Below, piece by piece: positions 57,399-64,000 of a stretch of 64,000 nt of DNA. The notes beneath the pieces are model-generated. The model worked only from the letters and a program-made list of their open reading frames with translations, had not been told where the DNA came from and searched no databases. Position numbers and translations under genes: made by a program. This stretch comes from Myxosarcina sp. GI1 (GTDB lineage: Bacteria; Cyanobacteriota; Cyanobacteriia; Cyanobacteriales; Xenococcaceae). Position 1 is the first letter of the stretch. The number at the start of each line of letters is the position of its first letter. Location: positions 168,830-232,829 of the forward strand of contig NZ_JRFE01000019.1 of NCBI RefSeq assembly GCF_000756305.1, given 5' to 3'.

Positions 57399-57905
57399 TT
57401 AAACACGTTGCTTTGATTCTGAAATAATAGTTGGATAAGCCATTGTAAAGAGCATTATTAAATTCGCCACCCAAAACAACAACACCAACCACAAACAACT
57501 CAGCCAAGGCTGGGGATAAATAGCCAACTGAAGACCATACCATAACTGCCAAATCCGAAATCCCGTATATATCGTCCCGATAGTTACCACCACACTTTTA
57601 CACAACCAACGGCTAAAACCAATTTCACTAGCTAACTGAATAAAAACAGCCACTAAATAACAGCTAAAAAATTGACAAATATCTGGTTGTTGCCAAAAAA
57701 CAATCGCCATAACTATAGGTACAATTAACCCAATAAGTAAAGCAATATTGACCCAAACTTGTAAAAACTGCTGTTGTGCTTCCGAGTAAGGAATATTGGA
57801 AGTAAGTGGTAATGTTCCCTTTTTCGTCAGCCAGCCAACTTCGATACTTAACAAAGTGGCGATCGCGATAAACGAACTAACGGTAAGCCAGTTATTAGGA
57901 TTCAT
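57399..57905 (-). CDS. Four-helix membrane protein, unknown function
   Basis: This 168-residue protein has four or five hydrophobic segments (about 8-25, 50-70, 78-95, 105-125 and 138-158). No known motif is seen. The ATG overlaps the stop codon of the cysteine desulfurase gene as ATGA, so the two are translationally coupled. That link is the only clue to its role. I could not assign a family. Confidence 0.75.
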   Translation of the reverse strand: MNPNNWLTVSSFIAIATLLSIEVGWLTKKGTLPLTSNIPYSEAQQQFLQVWVNIALLIGLIVPIVMAIVFWQQPDICQFFSCYLVAVFIQLASEIGFSRWLCKSVVVTIGTIYTGFRIWQLWYGLQLAIYPQPWLSCLWLVLLFWVANLIMLFTMAYPTIISESKQRV

Positions 57906-59077
57906 ACTTTTAAAGTGCTATTATTTGCCTGTCGTAAAGCCTTAACTGTGTTTATCGTTGCCTTGCCTACGGTTTCTATTTCCTTAGCAGTATTAAAGCG
58001 TCCGATACCAAAACGCAAAGAAGCATAAGCTAACTTTTGCGATCGCCCCAATGCCGTCAACACATGAGATGGTGCCGTAGAAACACTAGAACAAGCCGAA
58101 CCAGAAGACAAAGCTACGGTAGGCTGCAAACCAAGTAGCAAAGCCGAACCGTCTACTCCTTCAATACTAATATTTAAATTACCCGATAATCTTTGCTGAT
58201 AATGACCATTTAACTCAATTCCAGGCAATTCTTTTATCATTTGCCATAGCTTTTTTCTTAACTCAAATTGTCGCTGCGACTCCGATCGCATCTCTGCTAG
58301 TCCCAACTCTACTGCCTTACCAAAGCCGACAATTTGCGGGGTGTAAAGCGTACCAGAACGCCTGCCTTTTTCTTGTCCTCCTCCCTGAATTTGCGAGGCA
58401 ATTTTAACTCTGGGATGGCGACGACGTATGTATAACGCACCGATGCCTTTAGGACCGTATACCTTATGAGCGGTTAGTGACATTAGATCGATTTTCATTT
58501 CCTCTACATCTAAAGGAATTTTAGCGATCGCCTGTGCGGCATCAGTATGAAATAAACAGTTGCGGTCGCGACAGATATTACCAATTTCTGTCAGAGGTTG
58601 AATTACGCCAATTTCGTTATTAGCTGCCATTACCGAAACTAAAATTGTATCGTCGCGAATTGCCGTTTCTAATTTGTTGAGATCGATTAACCCGTCAGAC
58701 TGCACTGGTAAATAAGTAACTTCAAACCCCAACGTTTCTAAATAACCACAGGGATCTAGTACGGCACTATGTTCGGTTTGGACGGTAATAATATGTCTTC
58801 CCTGGCTAAAGTAAGCCTCTGCCACACCTTTAATAGCTAAATTATTGGCTTCGGTAGCACCGCTAGTAAAGACAATTTCTTCGGGAGTAGCACTAATTGC
58901 ATTAGCAATAGTTTCTCTGGCTTGCTTGACTGCTGCTTCTGCTTCCCAACCATAAACATGAGTAATGCTAGAAGGATTGCCAAATTTTTCTGTAAAGTAA
59001 GGAATCATTGCCTCTAACACTCTTTCATCTACAGGTGTTGTGGCGTGATTATCTAAATATATAGGTCGTTGAGACAT
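57902..59077 (-). CDS. Cysteine desulfurase (IscS/NifS type)
   Basis: From ATG 59075-59077 (MSQRPIYLDNHATTP) this is a 391-residue PLP enzyme that takes sulfur from cysteine for iron-sulfur clusters and thiolation. The PLP lysine is Lys205 in TAHKVYGPKG, a histidine pocket is TEHSAVLDP, and the active cysteine is Cys329 in SSGSACSS. The long, flexible loop around that cysteine marks it as group I (IscS/NifS) and not SufS. A TTG two codons earlier is less likely. It precedes the coupled membrane protein and lies a few kb from sufR/sufB. Confidence 0.95.
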   Translation of the reverse strand: MSQRPIYLDNHATTPVDERVLEAMIPYFTEKFGNPSSITHVYGWEAEAAVKQARETIANAISATPEEIVFTSGATEANNLAIKGVAEAYFSQGRHIITVQTEHSAVLDPCGYLETLGFEVTYLPVQSDGLIDLNKLETAIRDDTILVSVMAANNEIGVIQPLTEIGNICRDRNCLFHTDAAQAIAKIPLDVEEMKIDLMSLTAHKVYGPKGIGALYIRRRHPRVKIASQIQGGGQEKGRRSGTLYTPQIVGFGKAVELGLAEMRSESQRQFELRKKLWQMIKELPGIELNGHYQQRLSGNLNISIEGVDGSALLLGLQPTVALSSGSACSSVSTAPSHVLTALGRSQKLAYASLRFGIGRFNTAKEIETVGKATINTVKALRQANNSTLKV

Positions 59078-59412
59078 TGGCAAATTAGTAACTAGCTGTC
59101 TGGGTTGGTTTGGTAATTTATTTTAAATTTAGTTTATTCTCTGACTCATAATATAAAAGACTCTGATGTTTTTCTCTACCGACCGAAAATTGGTTTCTTA
59201 GAGTTAAATTTTTTACGTCAGTGTATTTTGATTAAATAAAACCTTTGTTCTGTATTTTCTCTTTGCCTCCCACAGAAGAAGGATTCTACAAATTTAATTT
59301 ATCTTTACATTTGCGACTTCTTATAGGTGTTTCTTACAGAATCATTGTTCATGATGAACAACAGATAAGGTTTTAAACCTTGTTTGAAAATTATTAAAGG
59401 TATTTTATTTTT
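59078..59412. promoter_or_regulatory. Divergent gap, cysteine desulfurase / helical carotenoid protein
   Basis: The 335-bp region separates the two divergent genes. The right part, before the carotenoid protein, has the two palindromes described separately. The left part is AT-rich without recognisable operators. Confidence 0.55.
59345..59381. promoter_or_regulatory. Pair of perfect palindromes before the carotenoid protein gene
   Basis: TTGTTCAT-G-ATGAACAA (59345-59361) and AAGGTTT-T-AAACCTT (59367-59381) are both perfect inverted repeats around a single base. Their centres are 21 bp apart, two helical turns, and the second ends 31 bp before the ATG. This suits two dimeric regulator sites or one double site overlapping the promoter. 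They are not the same sequence. Confidence 0.65.
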
Positions 59413-59871
59413 ATGTCTGCGGCAACAGAAAAAATTTCCACTCTTCGTTCTTTAGAAACTGACGAACAGCTAGCAATTTTATGGTACGCTTACCAGAAAA
59501 TAAAAGGAGATTTAACTCCCGAACCAGAACGTGAAGGAGAAAATTTAGGCGATACTGACAGCTTAGTCAGTAACATTAAACAAATGTCTGAAGAAGAACA
59601 GCTACAGGTACAGCGTGATTTTATCGCAGGTAGCGATCGCCAAGAATTTCAGACTTATAAATCTTATTCTTCTAATCAAAAGCTTTATTTTTGGTATCAG
59701 TTAGCAGCAGCAATGGAACAAAACTCTGTAGTGAGTTTTCCTAATGACTACAGCCTATCGTCTGGCGGTAAAAAACTGTTAGGGTTGCTTAAAGAAGAAG
59801 ATTTTACCCAACAACTAGTATTTATCCGTGATGCTGTTGGCGTAAGTACTGAAGAAACAGCTAGAGTCTAA
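59413..59871 (+). CDS. Helical carotenoid protein (OCP N-terminal domain homolog)
   Basis: This 152-residue protein equals the N-terminal domain of the orange carotenoid protein without the sensor domain, so it belongs to the helical carotenoid proteins. Signature stretches are LETDEQLAILWYAYQKIKG, MSEEEQLQVQRDF and YFWYQLAAAMEQ, and the end DFTQQLVFIRDAVG matches OCP. Members bind one carotenoid; some quench phycobilisomes and others quench singlet oxygen. Which type this is cannot be told here. Its start is short compared with OCP. A strong terminator follows, and two palindromes precede it. Confidence 0.88.
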   Translation: MSAATEKISTLRSLETDEQLAILWYAYQKIKGDLTPEPEREGENLGDTDSLVSNIKQMSEEEQLQVQRDFIAGSDRQEFQTYKSYSSNQKLYFWYQLAAAMEQNSVVSFPNDYSLSSGGKKLLGLLKEEDFTQQLVFIRDAVGVSTEETARV

Positions 59872-59892
59872 TAAGACTTATAAATCCTCTAC

Positions 59893-59928
59893 AACCGAGG
59901 AACTGGTTAAAAACTTCCTCGGTTTTTT
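59893..59928 (+). terminator. Intrinsic terminator of the carotenoid protein gene
   Basis: AACCGAGGAA - 12-base loop - TTCCTCGGTT is a perfect ten-base-pair stem and is followed by a T-tract. It lies 22 bp after the stop codon. Confidence 0.9.
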
Positions 59929-59930
59929 AA

Positions 59931-59963
59931 TAAAAAAACAGTCGCTATGTTATTAGCGACTGT
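59931..59963 (-). terminator. Intrinsic terminator of the DUF4278 gene
   Basis: On the minus strand ACAGTCGCTA - ATAACA - TAGCGACTGT is a perfect ten-base-pair stem followed by seven T residues. It faces the terminator at 59893-59928, so the two T-tracts nearly touch. Confidence 0.88.
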
Positions 59964-60025
59964 ATCTATATGCGATCGCTACTACTCTAGTAAAGTGCAG
60001 CGATCGCGTTTTTATCGTTTAGTAA

Positions 60026-60346
60026 TTAAATAAGACCGACCTCATGCGCCGAACGTCTTAACATAGACTCAGTGCGGTTTTTAGCTGCTTTTTCTTTATT
60101 GAGCATCAACCAACGAGCCTGTTCTGTAACAGAAACCTGCTCTCGAACATCTGTAGTTGGTACGGGTCGGTTGTTATAAGCTACGCCGCGATAGGTGAGG
60201 TTAACAGGTGGTTGCAGCACTGGGGGTTTTTTGAGATTGCGAAATCTCCAGTCCAAGCCGCGAAATTTACCTGCAACTCCGCCTTCGCCTACTTCAACCA
60301 CAGGTGGGTTGTATTCGTAACTTACACCGCGATAATTAAGTTTCAT
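60026..60346 (-). CDS. DUF4278 domain protein
   Basis: The 106-residue protein starts MKLNYRGVSYEYNPPVVEV and contains a second similar element NLTYRGVAYNNRPV. This repeated YRGV(S/A)Y pattern marks DUF4278, a cyanobacterial family of small proteins of unknown function. The end is basic and helical (LMLNKEKAAKNRTESMLRR). No signal or membrane segment is seen. It has its own downstream terminator and a 331-bp gap upstream, so it is a single-gene unit. Confidence 0.88.
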   Translation of the reverse strand: MKLNYRGVSYEYNPPVVEVGEGGVAGKFRGLDWRFRNLKKPPVLQPPVNLTYRGVAYNNRPVPTTDVREQVSVTEQARWLMLNKEKAAKNRTESMLRRSAHEVGLI

Positions 60347-60677
60347 ATATATTTACGCCTCCGATTGCGTTGATAAAATGAGGCGCGTTCCTTCGGGAGT
60401 TTTCCCTACTTCCGTCTCTCTAAATTTTAAATTTACAGAGAGATGAACGATTGCTTTAATTTATTTCTGTATCTATTGTAACCGTTTTAAAATTAATGTC
60501 TATACCCCTAAAGACGGAAAGCCACATTTTGCGTTGCGGCTTCCCGAATCTTTGAGAAAATTTTATATTTGTATATTTTTAGCTGCACATAGACAAATAG
60601 AAAGGTGAGAAGCAGGGGGAGCAAAAAACAACTAGCGTTAAACAACTGATAAATGCTAAATGCTAAATGCCAAATGT
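60347..60677. other. Gap between sufR and DUF4278
   Basis: The gap holds no gene. GGCGCGTTCCTTCGGGAG near 60381 and TTGCGTTGCGGCTTCCCG near 60532 are GC-rich bits in the style of the hairpin repeats. A heptamer array stands at its right end (60651-60678). Confidence 0.5.
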
Positions 60678-60678
60678 C
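60651..60678. repeat. Heptanucleotide tandem repeat (STRR type)
   Basis: Four units in register: AAATGCT, AAATGCT, AAATGCC, AAATGTC. The array reaches the stop codon of sufR. Confidence 0.75.
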
Positions 60679-61322
60679 TACTTTGCTTCAATTGAATAAC
60701 CACAGCGATGTTCGCCGTTATTGATCCAGTGAGTTCGTTCGATATTGCAGTCGGGTAAAACTGCGGCAAACATTTCCAGTTCGTGTCCGCAAATACTAGG
60801 GTAAGATTCTGCTACTTCCGATATGGCGCAGTTGTGTTCTACTAAAACAAATTTCTTTTGTGGCGACTGAGAAATTGTATGCAGTTCTGCCATATAGCCT
60901 TCTTCTTGTCTTAAGTGTACCAATCTGGTTACTCGCTGCAACAGAGAACCTCCACCCACGCGATCGCGATATTCGTTTGCTTTTCGCTGCCACTGTTTTT
61001 CTAAAACTTTACCAACCTGTTCTTCACCTACGGTTTCAGCTAAAGTATCTAAAAAAGACACGGCAAACTCTCCATAGCGATGGGGATTGAGGCGATCGCG
61101 TCCTTTGTCGCTTAGCCGATACAGATGCTGTGGTCTTCCCATTCCTTGCTGTACCGCATGATATTCAATAAATTCTTCAGCTTCTAATTCATTTAAATGA
61201 CGGCGAATTGCTTGAGTTGTAAGTTTTAAAGCTTCAGCCAACTGTTTGGCGGTAGCTCGATCTTGTTTGAGTAGGTATTGTAAAATACTTTGTTTGGTAG
61301 ACGGTAAACCAGTGGTCGTCAT
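60678..61322 (-). CDS. sufR: Iron-sulfur cluster assembly repressor SufR
   Basis: The 214-residue protein has an N-terminal winged-helix DNA-binding domain (STKQSILQYLLKQDRATAKQ and on to LTTQAIRRHLNELEAE) and a C-terminal iron-sulfur-binding domain with cysteines in VEHNCAISE, SICGHELE, LPDCNIE and HRCGYSIE. SufR binds 4Fe-4S clusters and represses the suf genes when clusters are plentiful. It diverges from sufB over two CAAC-N6-GTTG sites, the known SufR operator form. The length is as in Synechocystis. The ATG at 61320-61322 gives MTTTGLPSTKQSI. Confidence 0.96.
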   Translation of the reverse strand: MTTTGLPSTKQSILQYLLKQDRATAKQLAEALKLTTQAIRRHLNELEAEEFIEYHAVQQGMGRPQHLYRLSDKGRDRLNPHRYGEFAVSFLDTLAETVGEEQVGKVLEKQWQRKANEYRDRVGGGSLLQRVTRLVHLRQEEGYMAELHTISQSPQKKFVLVEHNCAISEVAESYPSICGHELEMFAAVLPDCNIERTHWINNGEHRCGYSIEAK

Positions 61323-61393
61323 CGTCCTATAATTAAATTTCGAGTCTTAAAAAGATAAATCCGTACAAAAAATTGAGAAATTTTCCGACTTTG

Positions 61394-61409
61394 ACAACAT
61401 CTTTGTTGT
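61394..61409. promoter_or_regulatory. SufR operator 1
   Basis: ACAACATCTTTGTTGT contains the CAAC-N6-GTTG form. It lies about 70 bp before the sufR start codon and 40 bp (centre to centre) from the second site, about four helical turns, so both face the same side of the DNA. Confidence 0.8.
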
Positions 61410-61432
61410 TAATGTAACTTACAATAGACTTA

Positions 61433-61450
61433 AACAACAAATTTGTTGTT
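61433..61450. promoter_or_regulatory. SufR operator 2
   Basis: AACAACAAATTTGTTGTT is a perfect 18-bp palindrome with the CAAC-N6-GTTG core. It lies about 125 bp before the sufB start codon. Its symmetry is better than that of site 1, so it should be bound more tightly. Confidence 0.85.
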
Positions 61451-61574
61451 AAACTTTTAAGTAGAGTAGTCGTTAACTTTAATTGTACACAGCGATTAGC
61501 TTTTACTGACATTCTCGACCGAGAAAATAACGGTATTAGATTTAGAACACCACAGCAATAGCTTGCCATTAATT

Positions 61575-63017
61575 ATGAGTGCCACAGTCAAAACTTTAGT
61601 CAATCAACCATATAAATACGGCTTTGTAACTGATATTGAAGCAGATACCATTCCTCGCGGCTTAAGCGAAGAAGTAATTCGTCTAATTTCAGCCAAAAAA
61701 AACGAGCCAGAGTTTATGCTAGAGTTTCGCCTCAAAGCTTATCGACAGTGGCAAAAGATGAGCGAACCCAAGTGGTCGCAAGCAAAGTATCCCGCGATCG
61801 ACTATCAAAATATCATTTATTATTCTGCACCTAAGAAGAAGAAACAGGAAAAGTTAGGCAGTCTAGAAGAAGTAGACCCTGCTTTACTCGATACCTTTGA
61901 AAAACTTGGCATTCCCCTTTCCGAACAAAAAAGACTTAGTAATGTTGCGGTAGACGCTATCTTTGACAGCGTATCGGTAGCGACGACTTTTAAAGAAAAA
62001 CTAGCAGAAGAAGGGGTGATTTTCTGCTCGATTTCTGAAGCTTTGCAGGAACATCCAGAACTGGTGCAAAAATATCTTGGTAGCGTGGTTCCTGTAGGAG
62101 ACAACTATTTTGCTGCTTTAAACTCCGCTGTATTTAGCGATGGCTCGTTTGTCTTTATTCCCAAAGGCGTAACTTGCCCGATGGAACTGTCTACTTATTT
62201 CCGCATCAATACTGGCGATACGGGACAGTTCGAGCGTACCCTAATCGTAGCCGAAGAAGGAGCGAGCGTTAGCTACTTAGAAGGCTGTACCGCACCGATG
62301 TTCGATACCAATCAACTTCATGCTGCGGTAGTAGAACTAGTAGCCTTAGACAATGCCGACATTAAATACTCTACCGTTCAAAACTGGTTTGCTGGCGACG
62401 AACAAGGCAAAGGCGGTATTTACAACTTTGTAACCAAACGTGGTTTGTGCAAAGGAGTCAATTCTAAAATTTCTTGGACGCAGGTAGAAACTGGTTCGGC
62501 AATTACCTGGAAATATCCAAGCTGTGTCTTAGTTGGCGATAATTCGGTAGGAGAATTTTATTCGATCGCCCTAACTAATAACCAGCAACAAGCCGATACT
62601 GGTACGAAGATGATTCATATTGGCAAAAACACTCGCAGTACGATCATTGCCAAAGGTATTTCCGCTGGTAATTCTCAAAGTAGCTATCGAGGCTTGGTCA
62701 AAATTGGTGCCAAAGCCGCAGGTGCGCGTAACTATTCTCAATGCGACTCGATGCTAATTGGCGATAATGCCGAAGCCAATACCTTTCCCTATATTCAAGT
62801 AGATAACAACACCGCCAAATTAGAACACGAAGCTTCTACCGCCAAAATTGGTGAAGAACAATTGTTTTATTTGGCTCAAAGGGGTATTTCAGAAGAAGAT
62901 GCCGTCACTATGATGGTTAGCGGTTTCTGTAAAGACGTTTTAAATGAATTACCGATGGAGTTTGCTGCCGAAGCAGATAAATTACTAAGCCTCAAACTAG
63001 AAGGTACTGTCGGCTAA
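61575..63017 (+). CDS. sufB: Fe-S cluster scaffold protein SufB
   Basis: From the ATG at 61575 ([17 protein letters not shown]) this is a 480-residue protein with the normal length of SufB. SufB, with SufC and SufD, forms the scaffold on which iron-sulfur clusters are built. Family stretches include [60 protein letters not shown] and [20 protein letters not shown]. It is divergent from sufR over two operator sites. In many cyanobacteria sufC, sufD and sufS follow; here a convergent PhnD-like gene comes next, so sufB is on its own. A TTG 12 bp earlier is less likely. Confidence 0.97.
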   Translation: MSATVKTLVNQPYKYGFVTDIEADTIPRGLSEEVIRLISAKKNEPEFMLEFRLKAYRQWQKMSEPKWSQAKYPAIDYQNIIYYSAPKKKKQEKLGSLEEVDPALLDTFEKLGIPLSEQKRLSNVAVDAIFDSVSVATTFKEKLAEEGVIFCSISEALQEHPELVQKYLGSVVPVGDNYFAALNSAVFSDGSFVFIPKGVTCPMELSTYFRINTGDTGQFERTLIVAEEGASVSYLEGCTAPMFDTNQLHAAVVELVALDNADIKYSTVQNWFAGDEQGKGGIYNFVTKRGLCKGVNSKISWTQVETGSAITWKYPSCVLVGDNSVGEFYSIALTNNQQQADTGTKMIHIGKNTRSTIIAKGISAGNSQSSYRGLVKIGAKAAGARNYSQCDSMLIGDNAEANTFPYIQVDNNTAKLEHEASTAKIGEEQLFYLAQRGISEEDAVTMMVSGFCKDVLNELPMEFAAEADKLLSLKLEGTVG

Positions 63018-63169
63018 GAAGATTTTTGACTCCTTACTATATATAAATGAACGGTAATTTGTAGGGGAAAGGAAAAGAAGCCTTTAGTAGGTAAAAGGGA
63101 AACGGTTAAAGGTAGCTATATCTTCCTTTAGTCTTTTCTTTTTTACCCTAAACTCTAAAAAACCTTTAG

Positions 63170-63190
63170 TTTTAACTTTTGACTTTTTAA
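63170..63190. repeat. Short heptanucleotide repeat
   Basis: Two to three units, TTTTAAC, TTTTGAC and TTTTTAA, stand between the convergent ends of sufB and the PhnD-like gene. They match the type at 21065 and 27384. Confidence 0.55.
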
Positions 63191-63194
63191 ATAC

Positions 63195-64000
63195 TTATTT
63201 TGGTTGATATAAGAGTGCTGGTTTGTCGTTAATATTTTCGGCAATTGGACGAACTCGCTCGATAACTTTAACTAAGTAATCGTAGTTGGGTGGTTCTTCA
63301 TTAGGCAAAAAACCCATAGAACCTGCAATAAACGAAGGTGTTTCGGCTAACTTTTGTTCGATCTGTTGTTGCAAATTGCGTTCGATGCGATCGCCTATTA
63401 AAATCGCTCCAGGGGGTACGTCATGATAGTCTACATAAATGACTTTAAAACTATTGGGTTTAAAATTTTGTCGATAGCGTTGAAACTCTTCCATTGACAG
63501 CGCACCTGCCGCAATCTTTTCTTCATCTAGCCAGGTCAAAATAGTACTAGGTGTAGGCGCGAATTTAATTTCGGAAAAATGCAAGCCATATAAATTGTAG
63601 ATCGGTAAATAATAGCCAGTCGCCGAACCCCGTTGACCTAGAGCGATTACCTCCCCTGCTAAATCCTGATGGCTTTCAAATTTTGAATCTTGCCTGACAG
63701 CTATAACCGAGCGTGTTTGTCGTAAACTTTCGAGAGGTACTAAAGGTAGATAATTGTAACGAGAAATAGCGATCGCTGCTAATCCAGAAGGAGCAAAAAC
63801 CAAGTCCCACTTTTTCTGTGCAATCTGTTGTAAAGCCTTGACTTCATTATAAACAGGTTCTACTTCTACGATGCAGTTAAGCTGCGTTTCTAAATATTGT
63901 TTGAAATCAATATATTTTTCTAAGGTATTATCTTGCGCTTCATACCTAACCACCCCAATACTTAGCTTATAAATATCTGTTTGTTCGGAAGTGCGGCTAC
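63195..64000 (-). CDS. PhnD-like periplasmic binding protein (N-terminus outside window)
   Basis: The frame is open to the right edge (upstream residues SRTSEQTDIYKLSIGVVRYE), so the start lies outside the window; the GTG at 63953 is internal. The 268 residues seen form the type of binding protein used in phosphate, phosphite or phosphonate uptake: YIDFKQYLETQLNCIVEVEP, WDLVFAPSGLAAIA and the later VVRQ-like hinge with VIALGQRGSATGYYLPIY. The upstream Ser-Arg-Thr-Ser stretch looks like a linker behind a lipoprotein signal. Which ligand is bound is unknown. It converges with sufB. Confidence 0.8.
   Translation of the reverse strand, partial: SRTSEQTDIYKLSIGVVRYEAQDNTLEKYIDFKQYLETQLNCIVEVEPVYNEVKALQQIAQKKWDLVFAPSGLAAIAISRYNYLPLVPLESLRQTRSVIAVRQDSKFESHQDLAGEVIALGQRGSATGYYLPIYNLYGLHFSEIKFAPTPSTILTWLDEEKIAAGALSMEEFQRYRQNFKPNSFKVIYVDYHDVPPGAILIGDRIERNLQQQIEQKLAETPSFIAGSMGFLPNEEPPNYDYLVKVIERVRPIAENINDKPALLYQPK

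Overview
The window comes from a cyanobacterium. It carries the photosystem I gene psaC, the allophycocyanin core genes apcE-apcA-apcB-apcC, sufR/sufB, a cyanophycin locus, a helical carotenoid protein and several families known mainly from cyanobacteria (UPF0182, LPA1/Rep27, DUF2949, DUF4278). The DNA is fairly AT-rich, is peppered with the HIP1 octamer GCGATCGC, and has heptanucleotide tandem repeats and GC-rich hairpin clusters between genes. No species can be assigned from this alone. I see no rRNA, tRNA, CRISPR array, intact transposon or prophage.

Layout. 1-6 kb: start of a UPF0182 membrane protein, psaC, two small membrane proteins and carB. 6-11 kb: a large protein with two catalytically dead kinase domains, a membrane segment and TPR repeats, then ftsW. 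10.8-17.2 kb: the apc operon on the minus strand and the class I aldolase fbaB diverging from it. 17.3-20.5 kb: hicB/hicA and a broken MmeI-like restriction-modification gene. 20.6-29 kb: small conserved proteins, a DUF92 protein, a cupin, a GAF/PAS/GGDEF/EAL cyclic-di-GMP protein, acylphosphatase and a metallophosphoesterase. 29-35 kb: a 1500-residue secreted-type multidomain protein and an M20 amidohydrolase. 35-43 kb: a signalling cluster, with an OmpR-type regulator carrying Hpt and two extra receiver domains, a DUF2949 protein, a CBS/PAS/GAF histidine kinase and a CheY-like regulator.

43-64 kb: an aldo/keto reductase, hisH, a PAP2 phosphatase, a short stretch of decaying genes (a frameshifted membrane protein and a remnant of umuC), an RTX-like protein built from a 27-bp tandem repeat, divergent cphA2 and cphB, a pentapeptide lipoprotein, a RelE-type toxin-antitoxin pair, rodA overlapping tail-to-tail with an FHA-FHA-ABC transporter, a cysteine desulfurase, the helical carotenoid protein behind a pair of palindromes, sufR and sufB divergent over two matching operator sites, and the start of a PhnD-like binding protein.

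How they fit together. Light harvesting and carbon metabolism meet at the apcE/fbaB divergent promoter. CphB and CphA2 would release and re-polymerise beta-aspartyl-arginine. SufR, SufB and the cysteine desulfurase belong to iron-sulfur assembly, but sufC, sufD and sufS do not follow sufB here. FtsW and RodA are both present. The least usual items are the twin pseudokinase-TPR protein with a hairpin repeat inserted in frame, the poly-G frameshift that splits the restriction enzyme, the paired palindromes before the carotenoid protein gene, and the umuC remnant.
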